Assembly: GCF_944387725.1 (NCBI RefSeq)
Contig: NZ_CALXGA010000001.1
Coordinates: 20,784 to 84,783, forward strand
Source of the DNA: an uncultured Intestinimonas sp.
GTDB taxonomy: Bacteria > Bacillota > Clostridia > Oscillospirales > Oscillospiraceae
Length of the DNA: 64,000 nucleotides
Direction: 5' to 3'
In this document: one piece after another, positions 42,965 through 51,700 of the stretch
How positions within the stretch are numbered: the stretch's first letter is position 1
How the letters are laid out: each line of letters begins with the position of its first letter
Translations under genes and position numbers: made by a program
Notes under the pieces: generated by a model
Database searches by the model: none
What the model was told of the DNA's origin: nothing
The model's input: the letters and a program-made list of their open reading frames with translations, nothing else

Positions 42965-43171
42965 TCATACTGAAAGAGATGAAAGCTCCCACTTGATTGT
43001 ATCCATATCCACATAAGCACGGGACGGATTGCGCGGATCCACATAAATAATGGGCCGTTGAAAAGCGGAAGACGGCTTGAACCAAGACAAGGCGCTTTTG
43101 ACTGTATTAAGTCTGGCCTTGGTAATCGTATACACATTGAATGACCTACGGAGCGCGCTGCCCGGGCCAAT
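42965..43171 (-). pseudogene. Relic coding fragment of unknown family
   Basis: A 68-codon stretch without a usual start (preceded by TAA) reads as plausible protein: RRSFNVYTITKARLNTVKSA, LSWFKPSSAFQRPIIYVDPR and NPSRAYVDMDTIKWELSSLSV-stop. Base composition is near 48% GC, below the neighbourhood. A GTG at 43135 could start a shorter version but has no clear ribosome site. It is probably the 3' end of a lost gene; I cannot name it. The rest of 43172-43346 shows nothing besides imperfect small hairpins after the LysR gene. Confidence 0.4.
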
Positions 43172-43346
43172 TTACAAATGTCTCTGTATTCCAGTTAATC
43201 CAAACTAAATGCTGAACAGACTGAATCTTCCCGACCACTGAAATGCCTTCCATATCGGCAAAACACGTCTACTCTATCTATATTATACTGTAGCGGCCGG
43301 TTTTTCACAAGGCCGATTGGCGAAACCGGCGGATTTTGCGCTGTCA

Positions 43347-44264
43347 TTACGGCTCTTGAAAAGGGAGTGCGCGGGCTTCCGCCCCGGCGGAAAAGGCCGC
43401 CTGCATCAGGCGCAGGAAGGTCTTGCCGTGGGGGCTGAGCCGCCTGGCCCGGTGGAAGACCCCAAAGGAGACCGGGGAAAGTCCCTCCATGGGGAGGTAG
43501 GCCAGCGCCTCCCCGGGCGGGGGCAGCAGGGCGGGGGAGAGGGTCACCCCCAGCCCCGCCTGGGCCAGGCAGAGGGCCTCGTCGATGTTGCCGCAGAAGT
43601 AGAGCTCCGCAGGAGTCCGGTCCTGGGCCAGCTCCCCCTGGAAGCGGGCCAGACCCGGCGGGCACTTGCTGGGGTCGTGGAGAATCAGCCGCTCCCCCTC
43701 CAGGTCCTCCGGCCGGAGGGAGGGCCGGGCGGCCAGGGGGCGCTTCCGGGCGCAGACGCAGACCAGGGGGACCCGGGCCACCTCCTGATAGCGGATGGCG
43801 GTCTGCCGGCCGTTCTGGAAGTGGTAGCCCACCACCGCCTCCACCTCCTCGTCCTCCAGCAGCCGGAAGAGGTGGGGAAAGGGGACCACCCGGAGCTGGG
43901 GGTGGAGACCGGGGGCGGACTCCGCCAGCCGCCCCAGGACATCGGTGAAGGACCAGAGCAGGGCGAAGCTGTGGCAGCCGACGGGGAACTCCACAATGTC
44001 CTGGGCGGAGGGCTGCTCCAGCCGCTTCTTGGCCCGCTGGGAGATGAGCAGGATGTTCCGGGCGTCGTGGAGGAACTGGAGCCCCGCCGGCGTCAGGGAT
44101 ACCTCCTTGGTGGTCCGGCGGAAGAGCTTGGTCCCCAGCTCGTCCTCCAGGGCGCGGATTTGGTGGGTCACCGCCGGCTGGGTCAGCCGGAGCTGCTCCG
44201 CCGCCCGGGAAAAGTTGAGAAAATTCGCCACCGCCACAAAGCATTCCAGTTGTGTGGTATTCAA
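43347..44264 (-). CDS. LysR-family transcriptional regulator
   Basis: 305 residues. Winged HTH at 1-60 (TQLECFVAVANFLNFSRAAEQLRLTQPAVTHQIRALEDELGTKLFRRTTKEVSLTPAG in the usual positions), then the two-lobe inducer-binding domain. The start is TTG at 44264: AAAGGAGG stands 8 nt upstream and the N-terminus then aligns with the family. The adjacent divergent genes are a MarR-ABC exporter operon. The target is not evident, because LysR proteins usually control a divergent neighbour. Confidence 0.9.
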   Translation of the reverse strand: MNTTQLECFVAVANFLNFSRAAEQLRLTQPAVTHQIRALEDELGTKLFRRTTKEVSLTPAGLQFLHDARNILLISQRAKKRLEQPSAQDIVEFPVGCHSFALLWSFTDVLGRLAESAPGLHPQLRVVPFPHLFRLLEDEEVEAVVGYHFQNGRQTAIRYQEVARVPLVCVCARKRPLAARPSLRPEDLEGERLILHDPSKCPPGLARFQGELAQDRTPAELYFCGNIDEALCLAQAGLGVTLSPALLPPPGEALAYLPMEGLSPVSFGVFHRARRLSPHGKTFLRLMQAAFSAGAEARALPFQEP

Positions 44265-44350
44265 CCAAAAGCCCTCCTTTGAAACCGCCGTCCCTTTGTG
44301 TAATATAGAAATTTAATAAAAATCTTTTATAGATAATAACAGATTTGAAT

Positions 44351-44419
44351 TTCACATGCAAGGGGCTTTGTGCTATATAAAAAGTAAACGTCCGAATGAT
44401 TCGGGCCTAAATAATTCGG
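44351..44419 (+). promoter_or_regulatory. Promoter and candidate operator of the second MarR-ABC operon
   Basis: TTCACA (44351-44356), 17-bp spacer, TATATA (44374-44379). Just downstream, CCGAATGATTCGG (44392-44404) is a 6-bp inverted repeat around one base, and a second half-site AATTCGG follows at 44413-44419, adjacent to the AAAGGAGG ribosome site. The position, at about +6 to +34, suits repression by the MarR protein encoded next. Confidence 0.55.
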
Positions 44420-44437
44420 AAAGGAGGTGCGACTGGC

Positions 44438-44905
44438 GTGGACGTAGACCGGAGCGTGATGATCCAGGAAAACCGGCAGATCAGCATTCAGCTCGAGCAG
44501 CTGGCCAACCGGGCCATGGCCCGGAGGGGGCTGACGGCGCCCCAGGCCCATATGCTGCTCTACATTCTGGCCCACTCAGAGGCGGGCACCTCTCTCACCG
44601 ACATCCACCAGAAGTTTGGCTACTCCATGGCGGCCCTGTCCGGCATGGTCAAGCGCCTGCGGGAGAAGGGCTACGTCCGGGTGGAGCCCTGCGCCCAGGA
44701 CGACCGGAAAAAGATCCTGTTCGGGACCGGAAAGGGGGAGGCGCTCCAGGAGGCTCTGGACCATCTGATGTGCCGCTCCCAGGACTGGCTCTACAGCGGC
44801 TTTTCCCAGGAGGATCTGGCCACGCTGGACCGGCTGCAAAAGAAAATGCTGCGGAATCTCTCCGCATTGATCCAACAAGACAACAAGGAGGTAACCCAAA
44901 CGTGA
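44438..44905 (+). CDS. MarR-family transcriptional regulator
   Basis: 155 residues starting at GTG with AAAGGAGG 10 nt upstream. The winged helix covers QAHMLLYILAHSEAGTSLTDIHQKFGYSMAALSGMVKRLREKGYVRVEPCAQDDRKKILFGTGKG (about 36-105). Its stop overlaps the next ABC gene's GTG (GTGA), so regulator and exporter are translationally coupled. It likely responds to a compound exported by the transporter. Confidence 0.9.
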   Translation: MDVDRSVMIQENRQISIQLEQLANRAMARRGLTAPQAHMLLYILAHSEAGTSLTDIHQKFGYSMAALSGMVKRLREKGYVRVEPCAQDDRKKILFGTGKGEALQEALDHLMCRSQDWLYSGFSQEDLATLDRLQKKMLRNLSALIQQDNKEVTQT

Positions 44906-46644
44906 AACGTGTGCTGCAGCAGATCGGGGTCTACAAAAAGGACGCCCTCCTGTGCGTCGGCCTAACGGCGCTGGAGGTCGTCATGGAGATCCTGCTGCCC
45001 TTTATCACCGCCAGGCTGCTGGCGGAGGGCCTGGAGGCCGGGCACCTGCCCTCCGTGTACCGCTACGGGGCCGTTCTGGTGGTCATGTCCCTGTTGAGCC
45101 TGATTTTCGGCGCAACCGCCGGCAAATTCGCCGCCAGCGCCTCCGCCGGCCTGTCGGCCAACCTGCGGGAGGCCATCTACGCCCAGATTCAGACCTTTTC
45201 CTTTTCCAACATCGACAAGTTCAGCGTCCCCGGCCTGGTGACCCGGATGACCACCGACATCACCAACGTGCAGCAGGCCTTTATGATAGTCATCCGCATT
45301 GCGGTGCGCTCCCCGCTGACCCTGGTTTTCAGCTTTGCCATGTGCATGTACATCAACGTGGAGCTGAGCCTCACCTTCCTCATCGCCCTGGCGTTCCTGG
45401 TGATTGTGATTGGCGCCATCATGGTGATTGCCCTGCGCATTTTCAGCCAGGTCTTCCGCAAGTACGACGACCTCAACGCCGACGTCCAGGAGAACGTGTC
45501 CGCCATCCGGGTGGTAAAGGCCTTTGTCCGGGAGGACTATGAGGACAAAAAATTTGCCAAGGCGTCCAAAAACCTGTATGATCTGTCCGTTAAGGCCGAG
45601 GGCCTGCTGGCCTTCAACGGGCCGTCCATGATGGTCGCCGTCTACTTCTGCATCATCATGGTGTCCTGGCTGGGCGCCCACTTCATCGTGGTGGACGGCA
45701 CCCTGGGCGCCGCCGACCTGACCAGCCTTTACAGCTACGTCATGATGCTGCTCATGAGCCTGATGATGCTCTCCATGGTGGTGGTCATGATCTCCATGTC
45801 CATGGCCAGCATCCGCCGGATTCGGGAGGTGCTGGACGAGGTCCCCGACCTCCACGACCCGGAGCATCCCGTCATGGAAGTGGCCGACGGCTCCATCGAC
45901 TTCAACCATGTGAGCTTCTCCTATAAGCACGGCAGCGGCAAGAATGCCCTCACCGACATCGACCTGCACATCAAAGCCGGCGAGACCATCGGCGTCATCG
46001 GCGGCACCGGCAGCGGAAAGAGCAGCCTGGTGAACCTGATCTGCCGTCTGTATGATGTGGACGGGGGCAGCGTATGTGTGGGCGGCCTGGATGTGCGGAA
46101 GTATGATATGGAGGCCCTGCGGAACCAGGTGTCCGTGGTGCTCCAGAAGAACACCCTGTTCTCCGGCAGCATCCTGGAGAACCTGCGCTGGGGCAATCCA
46201 GATGCCACCGAAGAGGAGTGCATGGAGGCGTGCCGGGCCGCCTGCGCCGACGAGTTCATCGACCGGATGCCCGACGGCTGCCACACCCACATCGAGCGGG
46301 GCGGCAACAACGTCTCCGGCGGCCAGAAGCAGCGGCTGTGCATCGCTCGGGCCCTGCTGAAAAAGCCCAAGGTCCTGATTCTGGATGACTCCACCTCCGC
46401 CGTGGACACCGCCACCGACGCCAAAATCCGCAAGGCCTTTGCCGAGAAAATCCCCGGCACCACCAAGATCATCATCGCTCAGCGGGTGTCCAGCGTGGAG
46501 GGGGCCGACCGCATCCTGGTGCTGGACAACGGCCGGGTCAACGCCTTTGACACCCACGAAAATCTGTTGAAGACCAACGCCATCTATCAGGAGATCTATG
46601 AGTCCCAGGTCAAGGGCGGCGGCGACTTCGACCAGCCCGCGTGA
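44902..46644 (+). CDS. ABC exporter half-transporter, degenerate-site subunit (module 2)
   Basis: 580 residues from GTG 44902, AAGGAGG 10 nt upstream. Six membrane helices (1-310), then NBD: Walker A VIGGTGSGKSSLVN, signature VSGGQKQRLCIARAL, Walker B VLILDDSTSAVD. Asp replaces the catalytic Glu, as in module 1. It pairs with the next gene, 14 bp downstream. The overall layout equals that of 27264-31348, so the two operons are paralogous in architecture. Confidence 0.93.
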   Translation: MKRVLQQIGVYKKDALLCVGLTALEVVMEILLPFITARLLAEGLEAGHLPSVYRYGAVLVVMSLLSLIFGATAGKFAASASAGLSANLREAIYAQIQTFSFSNIDKFSVPGLVTRMTTDITNVQQAFMIVIRIAVRSPLTLVFSFAMCMYINVELSLTFLIALAFLVIVIGAIMVIALRIFSQVFRKYDDLNADVQENVSAIRVVKAFVREDYEDKKFAKASKNLYDLSVKAEGLLAFNGPSMMVAVYFCIIMVSWLGAHFIVVDGTLGAADLTSLYSYVMMLLMSLMMLSMVVVMISMSMASIRRIREVLDEVPDLHDPEHPVMEVADGSIDFNHVSFSYKHGSGKNALTDIDLHIKAGETIGVIGGTGSGKSSLVNLICRLYDVDGGSVCVGGLDVRKYDMEALRNQVSVVLQKNTLFSGSILENLRWGNPDATEEECMEACRAACADEFIDRMPDGCHTHIERGGNNVSGGQKQRLCIARALLKKPKVLILDDSTSAVDTATDAKIRKAFAEKIPGTTKIIIAQRVSSVEGADRILVLDNGRVNAFDTHENLLKTNAIYQEIYESQVKGGGDFDQPA

Positions 46645-46658
46645 GAGGAGGGAACGCT

Positions 46659-48539
46659 ATGAATACCAATGAGAGAAGACACTCTGGACCGGCCGTGCTG
46701 AGCCGGGTTCTGGGATATATGCTCCACTACTATAGGCCCCTGTTTGTGATCGTCATCGGATGTATTCTGGTGTCCGCCGTATGTACCGTGGTGGGAGCGA
46801 CCTTCCCCCAGACGCTCATCGACGATTATATCGAGCCCATGCTCTCCAGCGGCTCCCGGGACTTCAGCGGCCTGGCCAGCGACATCAAGCGGCTGGCCTG
46901 TTTCATGGGCGTGGGCGTCATCGCTGCCTTTGGCTATAACCGCATCATGGTCAACGTGAGCCAGGGCACCCTGCGCCACCTGCGGGACGACCTGTTCCAC
47001 AAGATGGAGTCCCTGCCCATCAAGTATTTCGACACCCACGCCCACGGCGACATCATGTCGGTCTACACCAACGACGTGGACACCCTGCGCCAGCTTCTGA
47101 GCCAGAGCATCCCCCAGCTGATCAACTCCAGCTTTACCATGGTGGCCACCCTGATCACCATGCTCATCCTGAGCCCCGCCCTCACCGTGGTGTCGGTGCT
47201 GGCCGCCGCAGCCATGTTCACCGTCACCAAGAACTTCTCCCGGCTGTCCGGCAAATACTTTATCAAGCAGCAGCGGGACCTGGGAGAAGTGGACGGCTTC
47301 ATTGAGGAGATGCTGGACGGCCAGAAGGTGGTCAAGGTCTTCTGCCACGAGGAGGAGGCCAAGGCCGATTTCCACAAGGTCAATGAGGCCCTGCGCCAGA
47401 GCGCCAACATGGCCAACCGCTACGCCAATCTGCTCATGCCCATCAACATGAACATCGGCTGGCTGAGCTACACCCTGGTGGCCATTGTGGGGGCTGTTCT
47501 GTCCATCAACGGCCTGGCCGGGGTGACCCTGGGCACCGTCATCACCTTCGTGGGCCTGCACAAGGGCTTCACCAACCCCATCGCCCAGGTGAGTATGCAG
47601 ATCAACTTTGTGGTCACCGCCGCCGCCGGCGCCCAGCGGGTCTTCGACCTGATGGATCAGACCCCCGAGACCGACGAGGGCTATGTGGAGCTGGTCAACG
47701 CCAAGGAGGACGCCGAGGGCCAGATGCACGAGGCCTCCGAGCGCACCAACGTCTGGGCCTGGAAGCACCCCCACAAGGCCGACGGCACCGTCACCTATAC
47801 CAAGCTCCAGGGCAGCGTGGTCTTCGAGGACGTGGACTTCGGCTATGACCCGGGGAAGCTGGTCCTCCACGACATCAGCCTGTGGGCCAAGCCGGGCCAG
47901 AAGATCGCCTTCGTGGGGGCCACCGGCGCCGGCAAGACCACCATCACCAACCTCATCAACCGCTTCTACGACATCGCCGACGGCAAAATCCGCTACGACG
48001 GCATCAACATCAACAAGATCAAAAAGCCCGATCTGCGCCGGAGCCTGGGCATCGTCCTCCAGGACACCCACCTCTTCACCGGCACCGTCATGGAGAACAT
48101 CCGCTACGGCAGCCTGGAGGCCACCGACGAGGAGTGCATGGCCGCCGCCGAGCTGGCCAACGCCGACGGCTTCATCCGCCGCCTGCCCGACGGGTATGAC
48201 ACCATGCTCACCGGGGACGGGGCCAACCTCTCCCAGGGCCAGCGCCAGCTTCTGGCCATCGCCCGGGCCGCCGTGGCCGACCCCCCGGTGCTGATCCTGG
48301 ACGAGGCCACCTCCTCCATCGACACCCGCACCGAGAAGCTGGTCCAGGACGGCATGGACGCCCTGATGACCGGGCGGACCACCTTCGTTATCGCCCACCG
48401 GCTCTCCACCGTCCGCAACTCCGACTGCATCATGGTCATGGACCAGGGCCGCATCATCGAGCGGGGCACCCACGACGAGCTCATCGAGAAGAAGGGCCGG
48501 TATTACCAGCTCTACACAGGCAACGCCATCTCGGAATAA
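46659..48539 (+). CDS. ABC exporter half-transporter, canonical-site subunit (module 2)
   Basis: 626 residues. N-terminal extension, six membrane helices, an inserted linker between TMD and NBD (about 345-390, Glu-rich: ELVNAKEDAEGQMHEASERT), then Walker A FVGATGAGKTTITN, signature LSQGQRQLLAIARA, Walker B VLILDEATSSID and IAHRLSTV. The catalytic Glu is present, so this subunit supplies the active ATP site of the heterodimer. AGGAGG lies 7 nt before the ATG. No hairpin is obvious after the stop. Confidence 0.93.
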   Translation: MNTNERRHSGPAVLSRVLGYMLHYYRPLFVIVIGCILVSAVCTVVGATFPQTLIDDYIEPMLSSGSRDFSGLASDIKRLACFMGVGVIAAFGYNRIMVNVSQGTLRHLRDDLFHKMESLPIKYFDTHAHGDIMSVYTNDVDTLRQLLSQSIPQLINSSFTMVATLITMLILSPALTVVSVLAAAAMFTVTKNFSRLSGKYFIKQQRDLGEVDGFIEEMLDGQKVVKVFCHEEEAKADFHKVNEALRQSANMANRYANLLMPINMNIGWLSYTLVAIVGAVLSINGLAGVTLGTVITFVGLHKGFTNPIAQVSMQINFVVTAAAGAQRVFDLMDQTPETDEGYVELVNAKEDAEGQMHEASERTNVWAWKHPHKADGTVTYTKLQGSVVFEDVDFGYDPGKLVLHDISLWAKPGQKIAFVGATGAGKTTITNLINRFYDIADGKIRYDGININKIKKPDLRRSLGIVLQDTHLFTGTVMENIRYGSLEATDEECMAAAELANADGFIRRLPDGYDTMLTGDGANLSQGQRQLLAIARAAVADPPVLILDEATSSIDTRTEKLVQDGMDALMTGRTTFVIAHRLSTVRNSDCIMVMDQGRIIERGTHDELIEKKGRYYQLYTGNAISE

Positions 48540-48550
48540 AAAAATCTTCT

Positions 48551-48594
48551 GACAAAAATTTGTCTCCCCAAACGGGTGGAGAATATGCTATAAT
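48551..48594 (+). promoter_or_regulatory. Extended -10 promoter with short palindrome before the dehydratase/activase gene
   Basis: TATAAT at 48589-48594 is preceded by TG one base away (TGCTATAAT), an extended -10; no good -35 is seen. GACAAAAATTTGTC (48551-48564), a 6-bp inverted repeat, lies at about -50 to -37 and could bind a regulator. The leader to the ATG is about 115 nt and has no recognised riboswitch. Confidence 0.5.
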
Positions 48595-48717
48595 ATCATA
48601 TAGAAAACGCAAACACACAGCCGCACCCACGGCGTCCAGAGCGAGGACTCTGTGCGCCGGGTGGTGCGGCGCCGGTGTATTCGGAGGAACACGCCGGAAC
48701 GGTTGGGGACGAAGACT

Positions 48718-51700
48718 ATGACAATCAGAGAAAAACACACCCTGCAAGTTGGAATTGACGTGGGATCCACCACCACCAAGGTGGTGGCCCTGGACGCGGA
48801 GACCCGTCAGGTCCTGTACGCCGACTACCAGCGGCACCATGCCGCCCAGGTCAAGAGTGTCTCTGACGCCCTTTGGAAGCTCTACGCGGCCCTGCCGGAG
48901 GCGGGAGAGGTCCACCTGGCCCTGACGGGATCGGGGGCCAAGCTGCTCTCGGAGGCCCTGGGGGTGCCCTACATCCAGGAGGTAGTGTCCAACGCCCTGG
49001 CCCTGCGGGAGTCCTGCGGAGCGGTGGGCACCGCCATTGAGCTGGGGGGCCAGGACGCCAAGATCATCTTCTTCCGGAGGAACGAGGCCGGCGGGGGCCT
49101 GGAGGCCTCCGACATGCGGATGAACGGAAGCTGTGCCGGGGGTACCGGCGCCTTTCTAGACGAGGTGGCCTCCATCCTCCATGTGGACATCCAGGATTTC
49201 GACGCCCTGGCCGCCCGGGGGAGCTGCGTCTATGACGTGTCGGGCCGGTGCGGGGTATACGCCAAGACCGACATCCAGCCCCTGCTGAACCAGGGGGTTG
49301 CCAAGGAGGACCTGGCCCTCTCGGCCCTCCACGCCATTGCCAAGCAGACCATCGGCGGCCTTGCCCAGGGCCTGGAGATCAAGGCCCCTGTGGCCTTCGA
49401 GGGAGGCCCCCTGACCTTCAACCCCACCCTCATCCGGGTCTTCGCGGAGCGGCTGGGCCTGGGGGAGGGGGACATCCTCATCCCGGAGCGCCCGGAGCTG
49501 ATGATGGCCCGGGGGGCCGCCCTGTCCCTGCGGAGCATGTATGCCGGGGAGGATACCCGGGTGGCCCTGGAGGCGGTGATCGAGACCCTCAAAGAGCTGG
49601 AGCACACCGTGGCCGGCACCGCCGGCAGCGGAACCCCCTTCTTCACCAGTGAGGAGGAGCGCCGGGCCTTTCAGGCCGCCCACGCCCTGCCGGACTGGCA
49701 TCCAAAGGAGCCGCGTCCGGGCCAGACCGTGCGGGCCTGGCTGGGCATCGACTCGGGGAGCACCACCACCAAATTTGTCCTGATGGACGGCGACGAGGAG
49801 ATTTTGGACAGCTTCTACGCCCCCAACCAGGGGGAGCCCCTGGCGGTGGCGAAAAAGGCCCTGCTGGCCCTGCGGGACCGCTACCGGGCGGCGGGGGCCG
49901 TCCTGGACATCCTGGGGGTGGGGACCACCGGCTACGGCGAGCAGCTCTTTGCCAACGCCTTTTCCGCCGAGTGCCATGTGGTGGAGACGGTGGCCCACGC
50001 CCGGGCGGCGGCCAAGTATGTGCCCGACGCCACCTTCATTCTGGACATCGGCGGCCAGGACATGAAGGCCATCTGGCTCTCCCACGGCGTCATCACAAAC
50101 ATCGTGGTCAATGAGGCCTGCTCCTCCGGCTGCGGGTCCTTCCTGGAGAACTTCGCCGCCTCCCTCCACATCCCTGTGGAGCGCATCGCGGAGGAGGCCT
50201 TTGACGCCCGGCACCCGGCCTGCCTGGGCAGCCGGTGCACCGTCTTCATGAACAGCAGCATTGTCACCGAGCAGCGCAACGGCAAGCTCCCCGGGGACAT
50301 TATGGCGGGGCTGTGCCGGTCCATCATCGAGAACGTCTTCACCAAGGTCATCCGGGTCTCCAACCTGGACTCCCTGGGGGACGCCATCGTGGTCCAGGGA
50401 GGCGCCTTCCGCAACGACGCCGTCCTCCGGGCCCTGGAGCAGTACACCGGCCGGCAGGTCATCCGGGCCCCCTACCCAGGGGTCATGGGGGCCATCGGCG
50501 CCGCCCTCCTCGCCAAGGAGCGCATGGCCGGGCAGCCCCGGACCTTCATCGGCCTGGACGCCCTGGAGGACTTCACCTACACCCAGGAGGCCAACGCCCC
50601 CTGTCCCTTCTGCGCCAACCACTGCCGGCGGACGGTGGTGACCTTCTCCAACGGCAGCGCCTGGATCACCAACAACCGCTGTGAGCGAGGGGAGGTCCTG
50701 GGGGACCCCAGAGACGCGGCGGTCCAGGCCCAGCTCCGGGAGAAGGTCCAGGAGCGGCGGCAGGCGCCCGACCTCTTCCGCCTCCGGGAGCGGCTCCTCT
50801 TTCAGGACTACCCCGTCCCGGAGCCCCAGCGGCGGCGGGAGACCGTCATCGGTATCCCCCGGGTGCTCTCCTTTTGGGACGCCATGCCCTTCTGGAGCAC
50901 CTTCTTCCGGGCCCTGGGCTTCCAGGTGAAGCTCTCCCGGCCCAGCACCCGGAGGATGTACGAGAGCGGCCTGCCGGCGGTGACCTCAGACACCGTCTGC
51001 TTCCCCGCCAAGCTGGTCCACGGCCACATCCGGGACCTGGCCGGGCAGGGGGTGGACCGGATCTTCATGCCCTCGGTGACCACCGTTCCCACGGAGAACA
51101 CCGAGAAGACCAGCGAGTCCATGTGCGCCGTGGTGAAGGGCTACCCCATTGTGGTTCGCAACTCGGACGACCCGGAGCGCCAGTGGGGGATTCCCTTTGA
51201 CGCCCCCCTGTTTCACTGGTACACCGCCGCCGACCGGGCAGAGCAGCTCGCGGGCTGGATGGCCGAGACCTTTCAGGTCTCCCCGGAGGAGACCGCCGCC
51301 GCCATGCGGTCCGGGGACGCCGCCCAGGCGGAATTCCGCCGGACCCTCCGGGCGGAGGGGGCCCGGGTTCTGGAGGAGGTCCGGCGGCGGGGGACCTATG
51401 CCGTGGTCCTGGCCGCCCGGCCCTATCAGAACGACGCCCTGGTGAACCACGACCTGCCGGAGCTCTTCACCAGCCTGGGCATCCCGGTGCTGACGGCGGA
51501 TTCCCTGCCGGAGGCCGGGGCGGTGGACCTGAGCCGCAGCACCCTGGACATCGTCAACAACTACCACGCCCGGATGCTCTCGGCGGCGATCCTGGCCGCC
51601 CAAAGCCCCCACCTGGAGTTTGCCCAGATTGTCAGCTTCGGCTGCGGCCATGACGCCTACCTCTCCGACGAGATCATCCGGCTCATGGGGGAGATCTCGG

